Part shown: piece by piece, positions 44,755 to 56,778 of the stretch
How positions within the stretch are numbered: the first letter of the stretch is position 1
Layout of the letters: each line of letters begins with the position of its first letter
NCBI GenBank assembly: GCA_015501055.1
Contig: JADNYV010000028.1
Coordinates: forward strand, 1 to 64,000
DNA: 64,000 nucleotides
Direction of reading: 5' to 3'
From: Mucidula mucida
Taxonomy: Eukaryota; Basidiomycota; Agaricomycetes; Agaricales; Physalacriaceae
Notes under the pieces: generated by a model
Seen by the model: the letters and a program-made list of their open reading frames with translations, nothing else
What the model was told of the DNA's origin: nothing
The model's database searches: none
Program-made: the position numbers and the translations under genes

Positions 44755-45312
44755 ATGACCACTCAAGACTATAATCTCACCACTCAAAACGTATTCACGA
44801 ATCATGATATCTTCTTTGAAGATCAGGACTCACGACAACCGCTGCTGTCGCCTATGACTCCGCCTTCCAACTTTCTACACGAGACACTCTTGGAAGACGA
44901 CTCGCGTATGCGCCACTATCTTCGAAGGGGAACGATTTCACCCCGGAAAGGACCTACGTCGAGTGGAGCGACGACATCTGGGACTTTGCGCCGACGACAC
45001 TGTGATGTGTCACTGCTGAGCTCGCCTAGTGGTGCAGAGCATGACGCGCCACAAAACGCAATGATGCACACTTCTTACGATTCTCGAACCAATCCGCCAG
45101 ATGTAATCAATACATCTCCCTCGACTGTTGCACCCATCTATACTCCTAGTACATATATCCCTGTGCGAGTTCCAATCCAAATAGGGCGATGGAGTCCAGC
45201 AGATCGTGGCGCTCAGTCATCAACTACCACATTCCTCAGTTATTCCGCAGCCATGCACTATCGGATGAATCTTCTACATCCGACCTCAATACGGGCACCA
45301 CTGGTTTTCTGA
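44755..45312 (+). CDS. Hypothetical protein, possibly degenerate
   Basis: Open frame of 185 codons starting MTTQDYNLTTQN, Ser/Thr/Pro-rich, with no recognised domain. Other frames of the same stretch look more protein-like in places: FTPERTYVEWSDDIWDFAPTTL-type residues in frame 2 (about 44940-45003), and HHWFSETALNGMDWVARKEW in another frame from about 45293 to a stop at 45478. This suggests either further introns or a gene broken by frameshifts. A TATA-like box lies just upstream. Confidence 0.35.
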   Translation: MTTQDYNLTTQNVFTNHDIFFEDQDSRQPLLSPMTPPSNFLHETLLEDDSRMRHYLRRGTISPRKGPTSSGATTSGTLRRRHCDVSLLSSPSGAEHDAPQNAMMHTSYDSRTNPPDVINTSPSTVAPIYTPSTYIPVRVPIQIGRWSPADRGAQSSTTTFLSYSAAMHYRMNLLHPTSIRAPLVF

Positions 45313-45497
45313 AACCGCTCTAAACGGTATGGATTGGGTCGCACGCAAAGAATGGGCTGAGTTGTATGGGATTGAGGCGTATCCCAATGGCGAACCTGAT
45401 CCTACATCGCTTCTCATATGCAGTGGAGAAGACATGGGACTTGAAGTAAGGGTATATGAAGTAGAGCACACCCTCTAGAAATTAGCAGCATAGTCGT

Positions 45498-47804
45498 TCA
45501 ACAGTCGTCAGGAACAGTCTCGTCATCAACGTAGTTAGCAGCATTTACTCCCAATCCTCTACTCGCGAATGCTCTCCAGATAATACACTTGTTTGCGCCG
45601 CTATAGCGATTGACATCAGCCTGAATCCATGCGTCACGAGCGTCCGGCACTAATGAAGGAAGAAAAGGTCAATCCGTACTTCGTCTGGAGAAGAGTGGTC
45701 AGCTTACACGTCGGGTTGCACGGCTGAAGAGACAGCGCATCAACGAACAGATGCATATACACGGTGTTACCTTCAGGGCCTGACGGATCTGTCATGGCCA
45801 CATCGGACCACCCATACGCTCCGACAAAGGCAGCATACACGTTGTGCAACATATTTGCCCAGACTTCACCAATGTCTACACAGTATTGAAATTTAAGTAT
45901 CGTCGAGCACTGAGCAAGCCATAGACTTGCCATGGACTTCGTTGAGATCTTGGATGGACGAGTACCGCAACGGGTTGACGGCAGGATCAGTCGAGTATGG
46001 ATGTGTGCGAATGCCGCTTGCGTTATTGACAACCCAAGCAGCCAGGACATAGTCGTTGATTTCGGCGCTCTTCTGTTCGGTCCATCTGTAAAGCGCGAGT
46101 TGAGTGATTTTTTGAATGTCTCTGAAATCAGAAGACTGATTTACTCTGCCATGGCGTCCGACCAGCCTTCAGATAATCCGCCAGCTTCCGTTGTTTGCAG
46201 GCAGGAGCCCGTTCCTCCGCCGGTGAGACGATTCGTGAGCCCGTGCGTAAATTCGTGGGTAATGATATCATTCTGAAGCGATCCATCTCTGTTGGGCTAT
46301 GCGGAAGGCGCTTAGTGTGTGAATGGATGACCAGGCAGTACATACTGTGGTTTGTGTCCAGATGTACATCCTACACGTTCCCGATTGGCCACTAGAGAAG
46401 CCGTCAGAATTGCTCAGAAGACCAGAAGTTGTACAAACTCCGGAGGTGTGGCAAAATTCGCATTGTTAGTTCCCGTGATGTCTTGAACTGACATGTCAAC
46501 TCTGTCACCGTCTTCACCTCCAAGACCAAAGTTGTCATTTTGGAAGTTGAACGCTGCTTCTGTCCAACCATACTTGTACGTGAAGTCGTGGATCTTGTTG
46601 ATGACATAGAAAGCGTTGGTTCTAGCTGCATCTACGTTGTCCCCACTAGTGGGACTAACGCTGGTGTCGTATTCGTAATCAAATACTCCATCGGACGATT
46701 CACGGGTGGTCAGAAGAGTGAGAAGTTTATAAGCCACCACATTGTTACCACTAACGGAACGTTAGCGGACTGTGCTCTAAGGAGGTCGCAATACTCACGC
46801 AGTGTCGCCGTCCGATACCCATCCCGAAGGACTGGACTCCAGATCCTCGGGGTCGACCAAAGTCTCCAGACCCTCTATCACAGCGTCCTTCTGAATTGGA
46901 ATCACGGTATACTGCAACGAGTCAACGATGATCTTTATAGTGCCATGCTCAACTTACTGTCAGGTCCGCAACAAAGTCGATCACGGAAATCAAATCTCCA
47001 GAATGAGCATCAACGTGGGCTGCGAACCAGGTGTTCGTGTCCTTGTTCTGGATTTGAATAACGTGCGTCAAAGCAATCAAACCATCAGGGCGAGCGATAT
47101 ATTCGACCGTAGTTGGAAACCCGTTGTACGCGCCGTCCAGCGCGGCTTCGACCATTCCGATAACAGATGAAACATCGATGGAAGGACTCGAAGAAGCAAC
47201 ATTCGCTGAATGGAAGTAAGCAGAGAATAGGCATTAAAGCAGCTGATCGTTTGATGCTTACAGATATCGACGAAGGACGAACCGAAAGCCACGACCTTTC
47301 CGGCGCTGAAAACAACGTTTGCAACGGCATTAGAGATCGGGATATTGTCCTACAAGTATCGTATAATGACCTAGCATACTGTACGAGTGGAATAAACGTA
47401 CAAAGGACTGCCTGGCATAAGAATAGCTTATCGCAGCGGGGGATTGGAAGCCTGACATGTAGACAACATCAGAAGCGTTAATGCCAAGTTCCGACGCAAT
47501 GAACGAGATGGTGTGAATTCCGAGAGTGTCTCCGGTCAGAGAGTCAGCACTGACAAAGTCCTTTCCAGTACCAAAGGTCTACAAAGAGATATCATTATGT
47601 GGACGTACTTGAAGAGTAGGATCTATTCACCTTGTATGTGGTCCTTGGGTGGTATGTCTCCACCGTCACGTCGCGACCAATGTGGCGAGTACGATGTGTA
47701 GAATGCTTTAAATATGCTGGCCATGGCGTACCGTTGATGACGGACGCATATCCCAAAGCTAGGAAAATCGCGACTACGAGCATTGGTATCCTAAGCATAC
47801 GCAA
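45498..47804 (-). CDS. Secreted fungalysin metalloprotease (peptidase family M36)
   Basis: Secreted zinc endopeptidase made as a pre-pro-protein. The N-terminus [20 protein letters not shown] is a signal peptide. An FTP-type propeptide follows (about 47.7-46.9 kb; [20 protein letters not shown]). The catalytic domain has [19 protein letters not shown], then [10 protein letters not shown], the zinc motif [14 protein letters not shown] (family HExTH form) and the third ligand Glu in [13 protein letters not shown]. The C-terminal part ([26 protein letters not shown]) ends [10 protein letters not shown]. About ten introns; examples are the one after TYK near 47582-47632 and the one ending catag at about 46308, which together restore the frame through the active site. 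I did not fix every boundary. No frame-breaking defect was found. Confidence 0.88.
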
Positions 47805-49249
47805 GGAAGTAGCAAAGGGAGAGCAATTCCGTAGATTTCATTGCGCCAGAAGAGATTCTTAAAGGGAAGCCAGACTGTCCCTGGATGGATGCTTTCCGTC
47901 GACAGGATAGAAGAGGAGCTCGCGTATGTTCCCTTGATTCACGTGTCGTTGCCGGAGAGAGGAAGCACGCAGATAGGCGGAAGAATCTTGGCAGTTTGCC
48001 TATCTCTCTCCGAAGTATCAGAGCAGCCCCAATTTGTGGTTATCCTGTTCCATGACAGAAGCCGCAAAAAAAGAGCATGAGAACAAGGTAGTACTGTGGT
48101 ATGGTTGTCAGTGCTCGACAAGGAGTAGAGGACAAGAACTTTTGATGTTACATGTGTGAGGTACAGTGTTCAGCGGCAGCGTAACATTGTACTTACAAGA
48201 GTAAGCGCAGATTCGATATTCGAAGTAGACGTCTCGTGAGAAAATCGCGATCCGGTCCGGATTATAGAGCACGTGAGGCGAAACGCCACAGGAAAGACGG
48301 CTCCATCAACCTGAAAGTGTTCTGAACTCAGATATTGTGGCCCTCTGACGATCTGTACATTGGTTGCGTCCATTTAGTTAGTTGGGGCACGTCGTGATAA
48401 CATCGCCGAGGAATCGTGAGGATGAGGCCGAGTACTACTTGCAAGACGCAATGTCGTTGTTAATACTAACCTGTATACTACACCTTTATGCGCATGCTAC
48501 AACACTCAATGACTAAGGGTATCCACTTACATCGGGTTTTCGGGCCTCTCAGTGAGCTCAAGCCTTTACATACAAATACATCCAGCCGCGACGGATAACA
48601 AATTAAAGGACTTTTGTTATATGCCGACAGGCTATACAGTCTCGCTTCCGCGACTGCGGTCGTACTACTCACGGCGCTTGTCCTCGGACTCCTTCGCAGT
48701 CGAGCGGCTTCGAGGCACGGCGGTGTCCTTGAACTGAAGGTCAATCTCCGTCCCATTGTTCATGCAAATGCATGAAAGAAGTCTGCCTTACTCCATGCAT
48801 TCACAAGGATGGAGTCGCAGTACGAACAGACGTCATCGTCATTGTGCAGAAGATCTTCTGAAGCGAAGGAGAGCAGTGTTCCAGTAGGAGAGTGGTTCTT
48901 GGATTTTTTGATAAAAAGAGCAAGTGAAAACCTTCGAATTCAACGGCGACAAGAAAAGGCCTTCTAGAAGTTAAATTTGAGAGTCCCTATCCCCTCGTGT
49001 GCCGGTAAGATGCGAGCTTGGAATGGGGTACGAATCCATACACGCTCACTATTCGAGGATAATTTAAGATTGACATACCTTCAGTCAAGGCCATGTGTTT
49101 CGCAGGCACACAAGTCTGGGTTCGAGGGTCTTTGACGGACGCCACAGGTCAATGGCAGGCATCCATTGACCGAACGGAAGAATTGAATGGAACGTGCAGG
49201 AGCTTGTGTGAGTCAAGACGAGGACCAGCCAAGGACCAACTTCCCGAAT

Positions 49250-49323
49250 CCAGCCCGGAATCGAACCCTCAACTTTCTGCTCGCACCCCGGCCCGTTTCG
49301 GGGGAGCCGGGTAGCCATTTTCT
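49250..49323 (-). other. tRNA-like pol III promoter remnant
   Basis: On the minus strand, 49267-49257 reads ggttcgattcc, a perfect box B. About 40 bp upstream, 49317-49307 reads tggctacccgg, a fair box A. A regular tRNA cloverleaf cannot be drawn: the T-stem does not close and the D-loop lacks GG. This is therefore more likely a tRNA-derived SINE head or decayed tRNA. Confidence 0.35.
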
Positions 49324-50071
49324 TTTCTCAATGCTACAACCAGGATCGTCTCAGTCGACGCGCGATGGTTCTCCTGGATTTTCTACAAAATTACGATGCT
49401 CAAGTTCGTGCTAACCCGATCGTCGCATTGTACCTCAAGGCCTCAACCTCCATCAAGCTCCAGCCGAGGGCGGAACACTAAACCATTATACCTGTCATCG
49501 CGAATCTTTTTGTCCCCTTCTTCAGCTACACACGTCGGCGGCGCAATGCATATTACTGGTGGGTCCTGGTAAACAATAGGATGGTCGTATAATTATTTAG
49601 GTGGGCCACATCTTCTCAGATAAAGCGGAACTGGTGAGAGTTGGCATGCCAAACGTAGGCACGCGTGAGCTTCTATTCACTTTTTGTTGCAGTGGACCCC
49701 CTTCGTGTCGACGATCAACTTGGCGTTCCTGATTCCTTCAATCACGGAAAGTACCTACCGTTCTACGTCTCTCATGTAGACTCGGTGCCTTAATTGTTTT
49801 CGGCGGTTTGTTTCCGGTTTATGGTTCGTACTCTTGCAGCCGGCAAAAATGATTGGCATGCTCTAGAACTGAATTTTGGGAGCGCAAGGCTCCATATTGA
49901 TCGCTAGAAGGAAAGGAATAGTTAAGCTGCTTCCTGCTCACCCTTCAAATTGCACTCCATATTCGACTTCCTCGAGCACAGTGATATACTTTGTGCTCAA
50001 ACTTCATCTCAAACACCTCACTCTCACATTGTACAAAGCAACTGCTCCGTGGTCTCGTTATAACAATCATC

Positions 50072-50260
50072 ATGTCAAATACTTATGATGCTGAGCCTGA
50101 CGCACCCATCAAGATCTATTTTGACGCTGGATCGACATCTCGTCGGGAGATGACTCTGCGCGCAAACTCCTCGCCGCCTGCGAGCGACCGCGTTCCTATG
50201 CGCAGGGCCGCCCTTCACGTGTATTCAACGTGTACGCACTCGACTCCATGGCCCTCGTAA
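50072..50260 (+). CDS. Small ORF, possible first exon
   Basis: 62 codons starting MSNTYDAEPDAPIKIYFDAG, followed near the end by a gtaagt donor at about 50258. It could be the first exon of a short gene (style reminiscent of basidiomycete DUF6593-type proteins), but no downstream exon was found before the next gene. Low support. Confidence 0.25.
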   Translation: MSNTYDAEPDAPIKIYFDAGSTSRREMTLRANSSPPASDRVPMRRAALHVYSTCTHSTPWPS

Positions 50261-50608
50261 GTCCGGCGTCCTCTTCGATCTCGCTAACTTGGCTAAATCT
50301 AATTGGAGAGGTCCAATGCACCTGTTTTAAACCATGTCCATCAAGTCAGCTGCAATGATGCATGGGCGACAACGATCGCCATGTATGGACAACTAACATG
50401 ATGTTGTTCCAGAGTGAGGACACGGAGATTTAGGAACAGCATCGCGATTACGAGTGCTCCGGACAGCGCTGTATGTCCAATTCTAGCGTTAACCCGGGAC
50501 GTAATAGATGGGTCTTGGGGCGTTCTGCTTCCCCTGACACATTGATTCAAGTTCGAGATCGTGATTCTGACCATGCAGGGGAAAGGTGATAGTATTTTCA
50601 GCGCTGTG

Positions 50609-50615
50609 TATATAA
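50609..50615 (+). promoter_or_regulatory. TATA box of the WSC-glyoxal oxidase gene
   Basis: tatataa, 43 bp upstream of the ATG at 50652. Confidence 0.5.
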
Positions 50616-50651
50616 GCCCGGAACTGCCTTTTCACGTCCACATCCACTCCG

Positions 50652-53600
50652 ATGGGTTCCTTTCTTTTGGTGGGGGCACTGGCCTTCGCGTCCATTCACG
50701 TTCGCTTTTCCTCTCGACGCCCAAGCTTGTGTGAGCTAACGCGCCGAGTAGTTCTGTTCTGCTTCTTCTTCGTCGTGGACACACATTCGTTCAACAACAC
50801 CTTTCCAACACCGCCGTCGACAATCTGTACCCTCGGACCTTCCAGGAAACTGGACGTCCGTAGGATGTTACACGTACGCGTCCCGATTTCTTTTCGAACT
50901 TTTTTTGCTCATCTGCCGTGATCCCGTCAGCGATGTAGCCGGTGTCCGAACTCTCTCCGCCTCAACATACGCGGATACTAAGAATATGACTGTCGGCAAC
51001 TGCATCAGTTTTTGTGAGAACCAAGACTACATCTATGCCGGTGTCGAATTCACTCAGGAATGCTGTCCGTCCACCCCTTCTCGCGTGATGGCCAGTAGTT
51101 CTAAGCTTTTTCAACAGATTGTGGTAACACTATCAATATTGATGCCACTAATGCGACCGCTAGTGACTGTAACATGCCTTGTACTGGAAATGCTCTCGAG
51201 ACTTGTGGAGCGGGCGGACGTCTTAATCTCTTCTGGAGTGGCGCCACTCCTCCTCCTCCTCCCGTAACGGCCCCGGAAGTAGGAGACTGGACTTCCATTG
51301 GTTGCTTCAGGTCGGTTCTATGCATGAGACCCTGTCTAAAATTCATATCGAACTTGCAGCGACAATGTTGACGGAGCAGGAAGGTCTCTCCCTGTGGGAG
51401 CAGGCTTAGCAAGTCCTGCAACTATCAGAACATGTACTGCCGCTTGTTTCGCCTCCGGATACCAGTTTTCCGGCGCAGAGTTCGCCGCCGAGTGCTGTGA
51501 GTATCGAGATATATACATCTTGTTCTGAGACTGATGTTCTTCAACATGTAGACTGTGGATCGGCTCTCGCGGCAACTGCTTCCCTCGAGCCTGCAACCGA
51601 TTGCAGCATGGTTTGTGCTGGGAATAGCTCAGAGTTCTGCGGAGGACCCAATCGTCTTACAGTGTATAACTATACTGGGACAGATCTACCTCCTATCACC
51701 AATCCCGGCGGGGGTGGAGGAGGCGCTGGAGCCGCACCTGTGGTCAATGTCTATGACGGTCTCCCTGGAACTTGGAACTATTCTGCTTGTTACACGTACG
51801 CTCCAGTGTCTACGAATCGTTCCCTTTGAGCTGAAAGTATGCCAGCGACAACGCTCATGGTCGCATCTTTGAGAACGCCATCGGTCCCAACGACGCAACA
51901 ACAGTCGAGAGCTGTGTTGATTCTTGCATTGCAGGGAACTACACAGTTGCCGGCATGGAATTCGGGGTACGTGTTTCAGCCCTCGATGATAGATGGCGAC
52001 GCTGAATACTGACTACCACAGGACGAATGCTGTAAGCGTCACTCTGGCATTTTATACCGTCATTGACCAACATGCGCAGATTGCGGTAACCGCCTGATCA
52101 ACGGCGCTGAACCGGCGATTGAGGATATATGCAACATGGGATGCGGTGGCAATACTACCGAGGCATGCGGAGGTCCGAATCGCTTGTCGGTCTATTCTTC
52201 CTCAAAGAACATCACCATATTACCCGTTCCTACCGTTCTGAACGACACAAACATTCTTCCCAAGAATTGGACATATGCCGGCTGCTACACGTATGAGTTC
52301 TACAAGTCGTCGTCGCTCTTTCCTGACTTGAATACAGAGATGAGAACGACGGACGAGTCCTTCCATGGCAGATAATTTGGGAGAACAATGCCACTGTGGA
52401 GGCTTGTATAAACCAGTGTTCGACGTTCGGATATACGGCAGCATCACTAGAGTATGGACATGAATGCTGTAAGTCTTCCTTGTTATTGAGTTCTATCCCG
52501 GGACTTAAGCTCCGCAGACTGTGGTGACATATCTGACATCAAAGCGAACGGCGCTACATTGGCACCCGAAACGGACTGTTCCTTCCAATGCAGTGGCGAT
52601 CCAATTCATCTGTGTGGCGGAGGCCTGAGAATGACGACGTACTTCTTCAACGGGGTTAAGAACGTCTGGCACACACCAGCAGTCACGGGTCATTACGAGG
52701 TACGCGTCGACTCATCTCAACTCCCTTCGAACTTTGCTAAGCTAAGCTTGTATTTAGTTCCTGGGTAAGTCTTCGCGATTTCGCGTTGTCACATAACCTT
52801 ATCTTTGAGTGATTGACACTATATAGTTCCTGGGTGAGCGGCATTCAATGATCCTCATAAGCGGCTTCGGAACTGATTGGTTCTGTGCGACAGCGTCGTA
52901 GTGCCATTGGTAGCAACTGTCGGGCTCAATAACAAAGTGACGTTCCTGGAGAAGGATGGTACTGGGTATGATGGCATGTCTCGTCTCCAGAAAAACATGG
53001 ACTCACATTCTTGTCCAGGTTCCCCAATTCGACTGGTGCTTACGAACTGGACTTGAGTTTGACGCAGGATTTCGACCACGCATGGCGCGAGATGCATGTC
53101 AAGTCTGACGTTTTCTGTTCCGCGAGTATCATACTTCCTGACAAAGCTGGACGTCAGATCAACGTAGGAGGTACGTGATTCAGCGTCATTTGATTGTGAA
53201 TATGGATTGAGCCGATCGTGCTAGGCTGGTCGTTGGAAAGTACCTACGGTATCAGGTTGTACACGCCTAACGGTGTTGAGGGAGTAAACTCCACAAACGA
53301 CTGGGAAGAGGACTATAATACCCTCAAGCTCCAGGTTCTTACTTTCATCTGTCACTGTCATGTCGCGTTCACTCATACTGTGTGTTAATAGCGCGGTCGA
53401 TGGTACCCTACAGCTGCTATGTTGCCTAATGGATCCATTCTCGTTGTCGGCGGTGAAACAGGAAGCAATGCTCCCGCTGAACCCAGCCTCGAAATTTTAC
53501 CAAGACCGCCGGGCGGGGATACCTACCTAAACATGGATTGGCTACAACGCACTGACCCCAACAACCTTTACCCTTCATCTTCGTTCTGCCCGGAGGTGGC

Positions 53601-54766
53601 ATTTTCATCGGTCAGTTAGATCTATCTTCTCGAATGCCCAGAGACTCACCGACGGAAAGCTTACTACAACGAGGCTCGTATTCTGGATCCAGCCACCTTT
53701 GACACTATCAAGACGCTTCCAAACGCACCGGCGGCTGTTGACAACTGTAAGTTTCTCCTGTCAGGCTGAATGTCAATTCTTAATAGCTATGTCTAGTTGA
53801 CGGAGGACGCACGTATCCGCTGGAGGGTGTAGCGATGTCCCTTCCTCAACACGCTCCGTACACCGATCCTCTTGAAATCCTAATCTGCGGTGGCTCTACT
53901 CCTGGCCCCGGCTTTGCTCTCGACAATTGTGTTACTATTGCTCCTGAAGTCGAAAACCCAACGTGGACCATTGAACGGATGGTGAGGATTTCATTACAAG
54001 TTTTTCTGCATATCCTCAAGTCCTGCTAGCCGTCCAGGCGGGTGATGCCTTGTATGGCCGCTCTTCCCGATGGCACCTTCCTGCTCTTGAATGGTGCTCA
54101 CCAAGGAGTAGCTGGATTCGGATTGGCCACCGACCCTGCACTCAATGCGCTGCTGTATGACCCCGCGTTACCTCTCGGACAGCGTATGTCAATCCTGAAC
54201 ACCACTATTGTGGCGCGCCTGTACCACTCGGAGGCGACTCTTCTTCCAGACGGTCGTATCCTCGTGTCGGGATCTGACCCTCAGGATGGTAAGAATCCCG
54301 AAGAGTTCAGAATCGAAGTCTACGTACCTCCATACCTTGAGACCGGTCTCACGCAGCCGTCTTACACTTTGCCCGAGAACGATTGGGCATATGGCGGCAG
54401 GTATCAGATCACCAATGTCATCCTCCATCAAGGTTCTGCCGCGACAATGAGAGTGTCCCTCATCGCAGGTACGTCGCGATTTTCGACTCCTCCGTTGTTG
54501 ACGCTAACGATATGTCCTCAGCTACTTCGAGCACTCACGGGAACGCTATGGGATCACGCACCATCTTTCCGCAGTTTACATGCTCGGGTAGGACGTGTAC
54601 CATCACGGCTCCCCCTAACGCGAATATCTCTCCTCCCGGATGGCACCAGCTTTTCATATTAGATGGACCGACGCCCTCTCACTCACAGTGGGTGCGTATC
54701 GGTGGTGACCCGGGTGAGCTGGGTAACTGGCCCTCTACCGGTCCTTTTACAGTGCCAGGTGTTTAA
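50652..54766 (+). CDS. Secreted WSC-domain / glyoxal oxidase protein (copper radical oxidase)
   Basis: Starts with a signal peptide ([17 protein letters not shown]). Four WSC carbohydrate-binding modules follow (about 50.86-51.25, 51.29-51.67, 51.77-52.20 and 52.26-52.65 kb). Each has the W-x3-GCY start, a C-x3-C pair and a GG.NRL-like end ([44 protein letters not shown]). From about 52.9 kb comes a glyoxal oxidase domain: [11 protein letters not shown] (the Cys expected to crosslink Tyr), [27 protein letters not shown], and [20 protein letters not shown] with the Tyr-His copper pair. Near the end, [10 protein letters not shown] holds the last His ligand. Such enzymes oxidise aldehydes to acids and supply H2O2 to peroxidases or LPMOs. 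About a dozen short introns; the signal-peptide-to-first-WSC exon join is the least certain. Roughly 1,000 residues. Confidence 0.88.
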
Positions 54767-55315
54767 TCCTGCGCCATGAATTTTCTCTCTTCGGACAGAC
54801 TAACACTCTGATACTTTTCTTGGGATTTATTTATGTATTACTTATTTGGTTCTGTACGTCTTTCGCTGAAGCCAGCTACTTGACACTCCTTTGTAACAGC
54901 GTAATGTACGAAACGTAAAAAAACAAATCTCGCAAGTGCCCCGGTGAGTCTACAACGGAGACAAGCGTTTTGAATGTTACAGTGACGTTTGTTTGTTAGC
55001 ATAAGCCATTGTACGTGAAATGCCGTGTGGCCAGCAGAAACCTTACCCGAGCAGGCAGCGTGTCCACAGTACATCTATTGATCGAGGTTATTGTTTATGT
55101 GTTGTCATCAGCATAGAGCACTGCGTACCAGTAGTGGCCGCTGTGGACCTCTGATTGTTCAAAAACGTCGAAAAAGGAAAGCAATTCAGCAAAGTGACTA
55201 CACGTGTTACCATAGAGACACTGTTTGCCATCAATGGAGATGCCCGATTTGGTTATTTCTCTCTTGACCTCTCCAATTGCTTTCTACACTGCACGGGTAT
55301 ATAATCGAGACCACA
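54767..55315. other. Intergenic
   Basis: 549 bp; no gene seen. A TATA-like tatataa at 55298-55304 lies 12-18 bp before the next ATG, unusually close. Confidence 0.45.
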
Positions 55316-55945
55316 ATGGCTTGTCCGAACAATTACGACGATTCCCCCCCACGGATACCAGCCAACGACGACGTCGACGAGTCATTTTGTAACAATGTTT
55401 ACCTCCACCTCATCTTTGCCATCTCCCATCTCTGTACACACGTCGCCATGCGCAGTTCAGGATAACTGCAGCATAGACTCTTTGGGATATTCCTTCTTTC
55501 CATCCTCCAATCGGTAAAGTCGCCATGACCATCGCCTCTCAGCAGAGCTCCCTTCCTATTCGGAGAATGAGGCCATAGCCCCTCCTCCGCAATACTCAGT
55601 CAAGGACGAGCCTGTTACGCTTGCTATGTATCTTTTCAAGTTTGGTTTCCGTGAGTATTTATTTGCAGTGTGTGAAGGATGGCGTCTAATCATCACTCTT
55701 TAGTCTTCCCGCCATTCTGGATTATGGGTGTCTTCATCCTCTTTTCCACATTACGGGCACCTCCAGTGTCAGAAGCTGCAGGTGAATGGTTGCCGGAGAA
55801 GACAGACGCAGAAAAGCAGATGGTCATCGATAGAATACGCCGAGTGGAGCTCAAGTGGGCAAGACGGTGTTTGGTCGCATTGATTGCACTTGTACTCGCT
55901 TCGCTCGTCGTTGGCCTGGCTTCCTGGGCCGTCCTCCACCATTGA
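55316..55945 (+). CDS. Small fungal membrane protein with two C-terminal spans
   Basis: The last exon (55704-55945) is clear and is joined to the previous one by intron 55651-55703. The joined product reads LFKFGFLFPPFWIMGVFILF then STLRAP, with a charged loop (EKTDAEKQMVIDRIRRVELKWARR) and a second span (CLVALIALVLASLVVGLASW). This two-span, Trp/Arg-linked C-terminus is a common uncharacterised membrane family in basidiomycetes. Upstream coding (ELPSYSENEAIAPPPQYS, a PPxY-like proline-rich tail) is in frame. The first exon from ATG 55316 (MACPNNYDDSPP) and its joins are uncertain. Confidence 0.6.
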
Positions 55946-56778
55946 CCGTTCCCCCCCATCCTCCTCACACCGTTCATGTCATCCATACGACCCTCCCACG
56001 ACTCTTCGGATCACCACTGTATCGCTAGCCTTCATTGTAGACTTATTGCTACTTACTTAATGATCTATATATTTCTGACATCGTGCGCCAGCTTGAGCTT
56101 TGAAATTTGAGACTTGAGCCAGCATAAAGTAGAACCAACACAATGAATCGCCCCAACAAAGGCGTAAGTCCGTAAGTCCATTAGTCTGTAATTTTTTGGC
56201 AAGCGCAAGCCGTAGGACGACCTTCCGCATTCGTACAGTCACGTGATTGAGCTACGCGTGCCACGCCAATTGACAGGTAACTTGAGGTAAGAGATTGACG
56301 AGGCTGGCGTGTTTTCTGGGGTTTCAGTCCTCCTAGACAATTCCCGTCCTACAATAATGAAATTTCGAAGGTGCATGAACGCGGCTCTCTCGACGCCCCG
56401 TGGTCACATTGCTTTTGGGCCCCCCTTTGGAAAAATCGCCTAATCCGGCTCCGAGAAGACGAAGGCCATGGTACGGCTTCATAGGCGCGAATAAATCAGG
56501 ACCATACATCGCACTTTTCTCCACCCAATTCTCAAAGAGAAAAAATTGTGCGTCGTTTGGTCTGACTAGGGAGACTATAAGTCCATACTTGAGCAACCAA
56601 ACATGTCTAGCGCGCCACTCCCGCCCTACGCCGCCTTCCCGCTCAAGGTCACGTGTATAGGCCGGGCATTAGTACATTTTTTCTCACCCTTGCCGAATGA
56701 GACCTATTTTTAGCCTTGGTCGCAGGTATACCCGAAGTAGAGCCGCGGTAAGCAAACACTTGTCTCTTTACCCCCACC
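55946..56778. other. Intergenic
   Basis: 833 bp. Short frames only. Contains 3' flank of the small membrane gene and the promoter of the GH15 gene; no TATA box identified. Confidence 0.45.

Larger units (their letters stand above)
47805..50651. other. Long intergenic region (2.8 kb)
   Basis: Between the fungalysin start and the WSC-glyoxal oxidase start. Contains a tRNA-like box A/box B pair (49250-49323), a small ORF at 50072-50260 and promoter sequence for two genes. Otherwise only scattered short frames without motifs. Confidence 0.5.
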
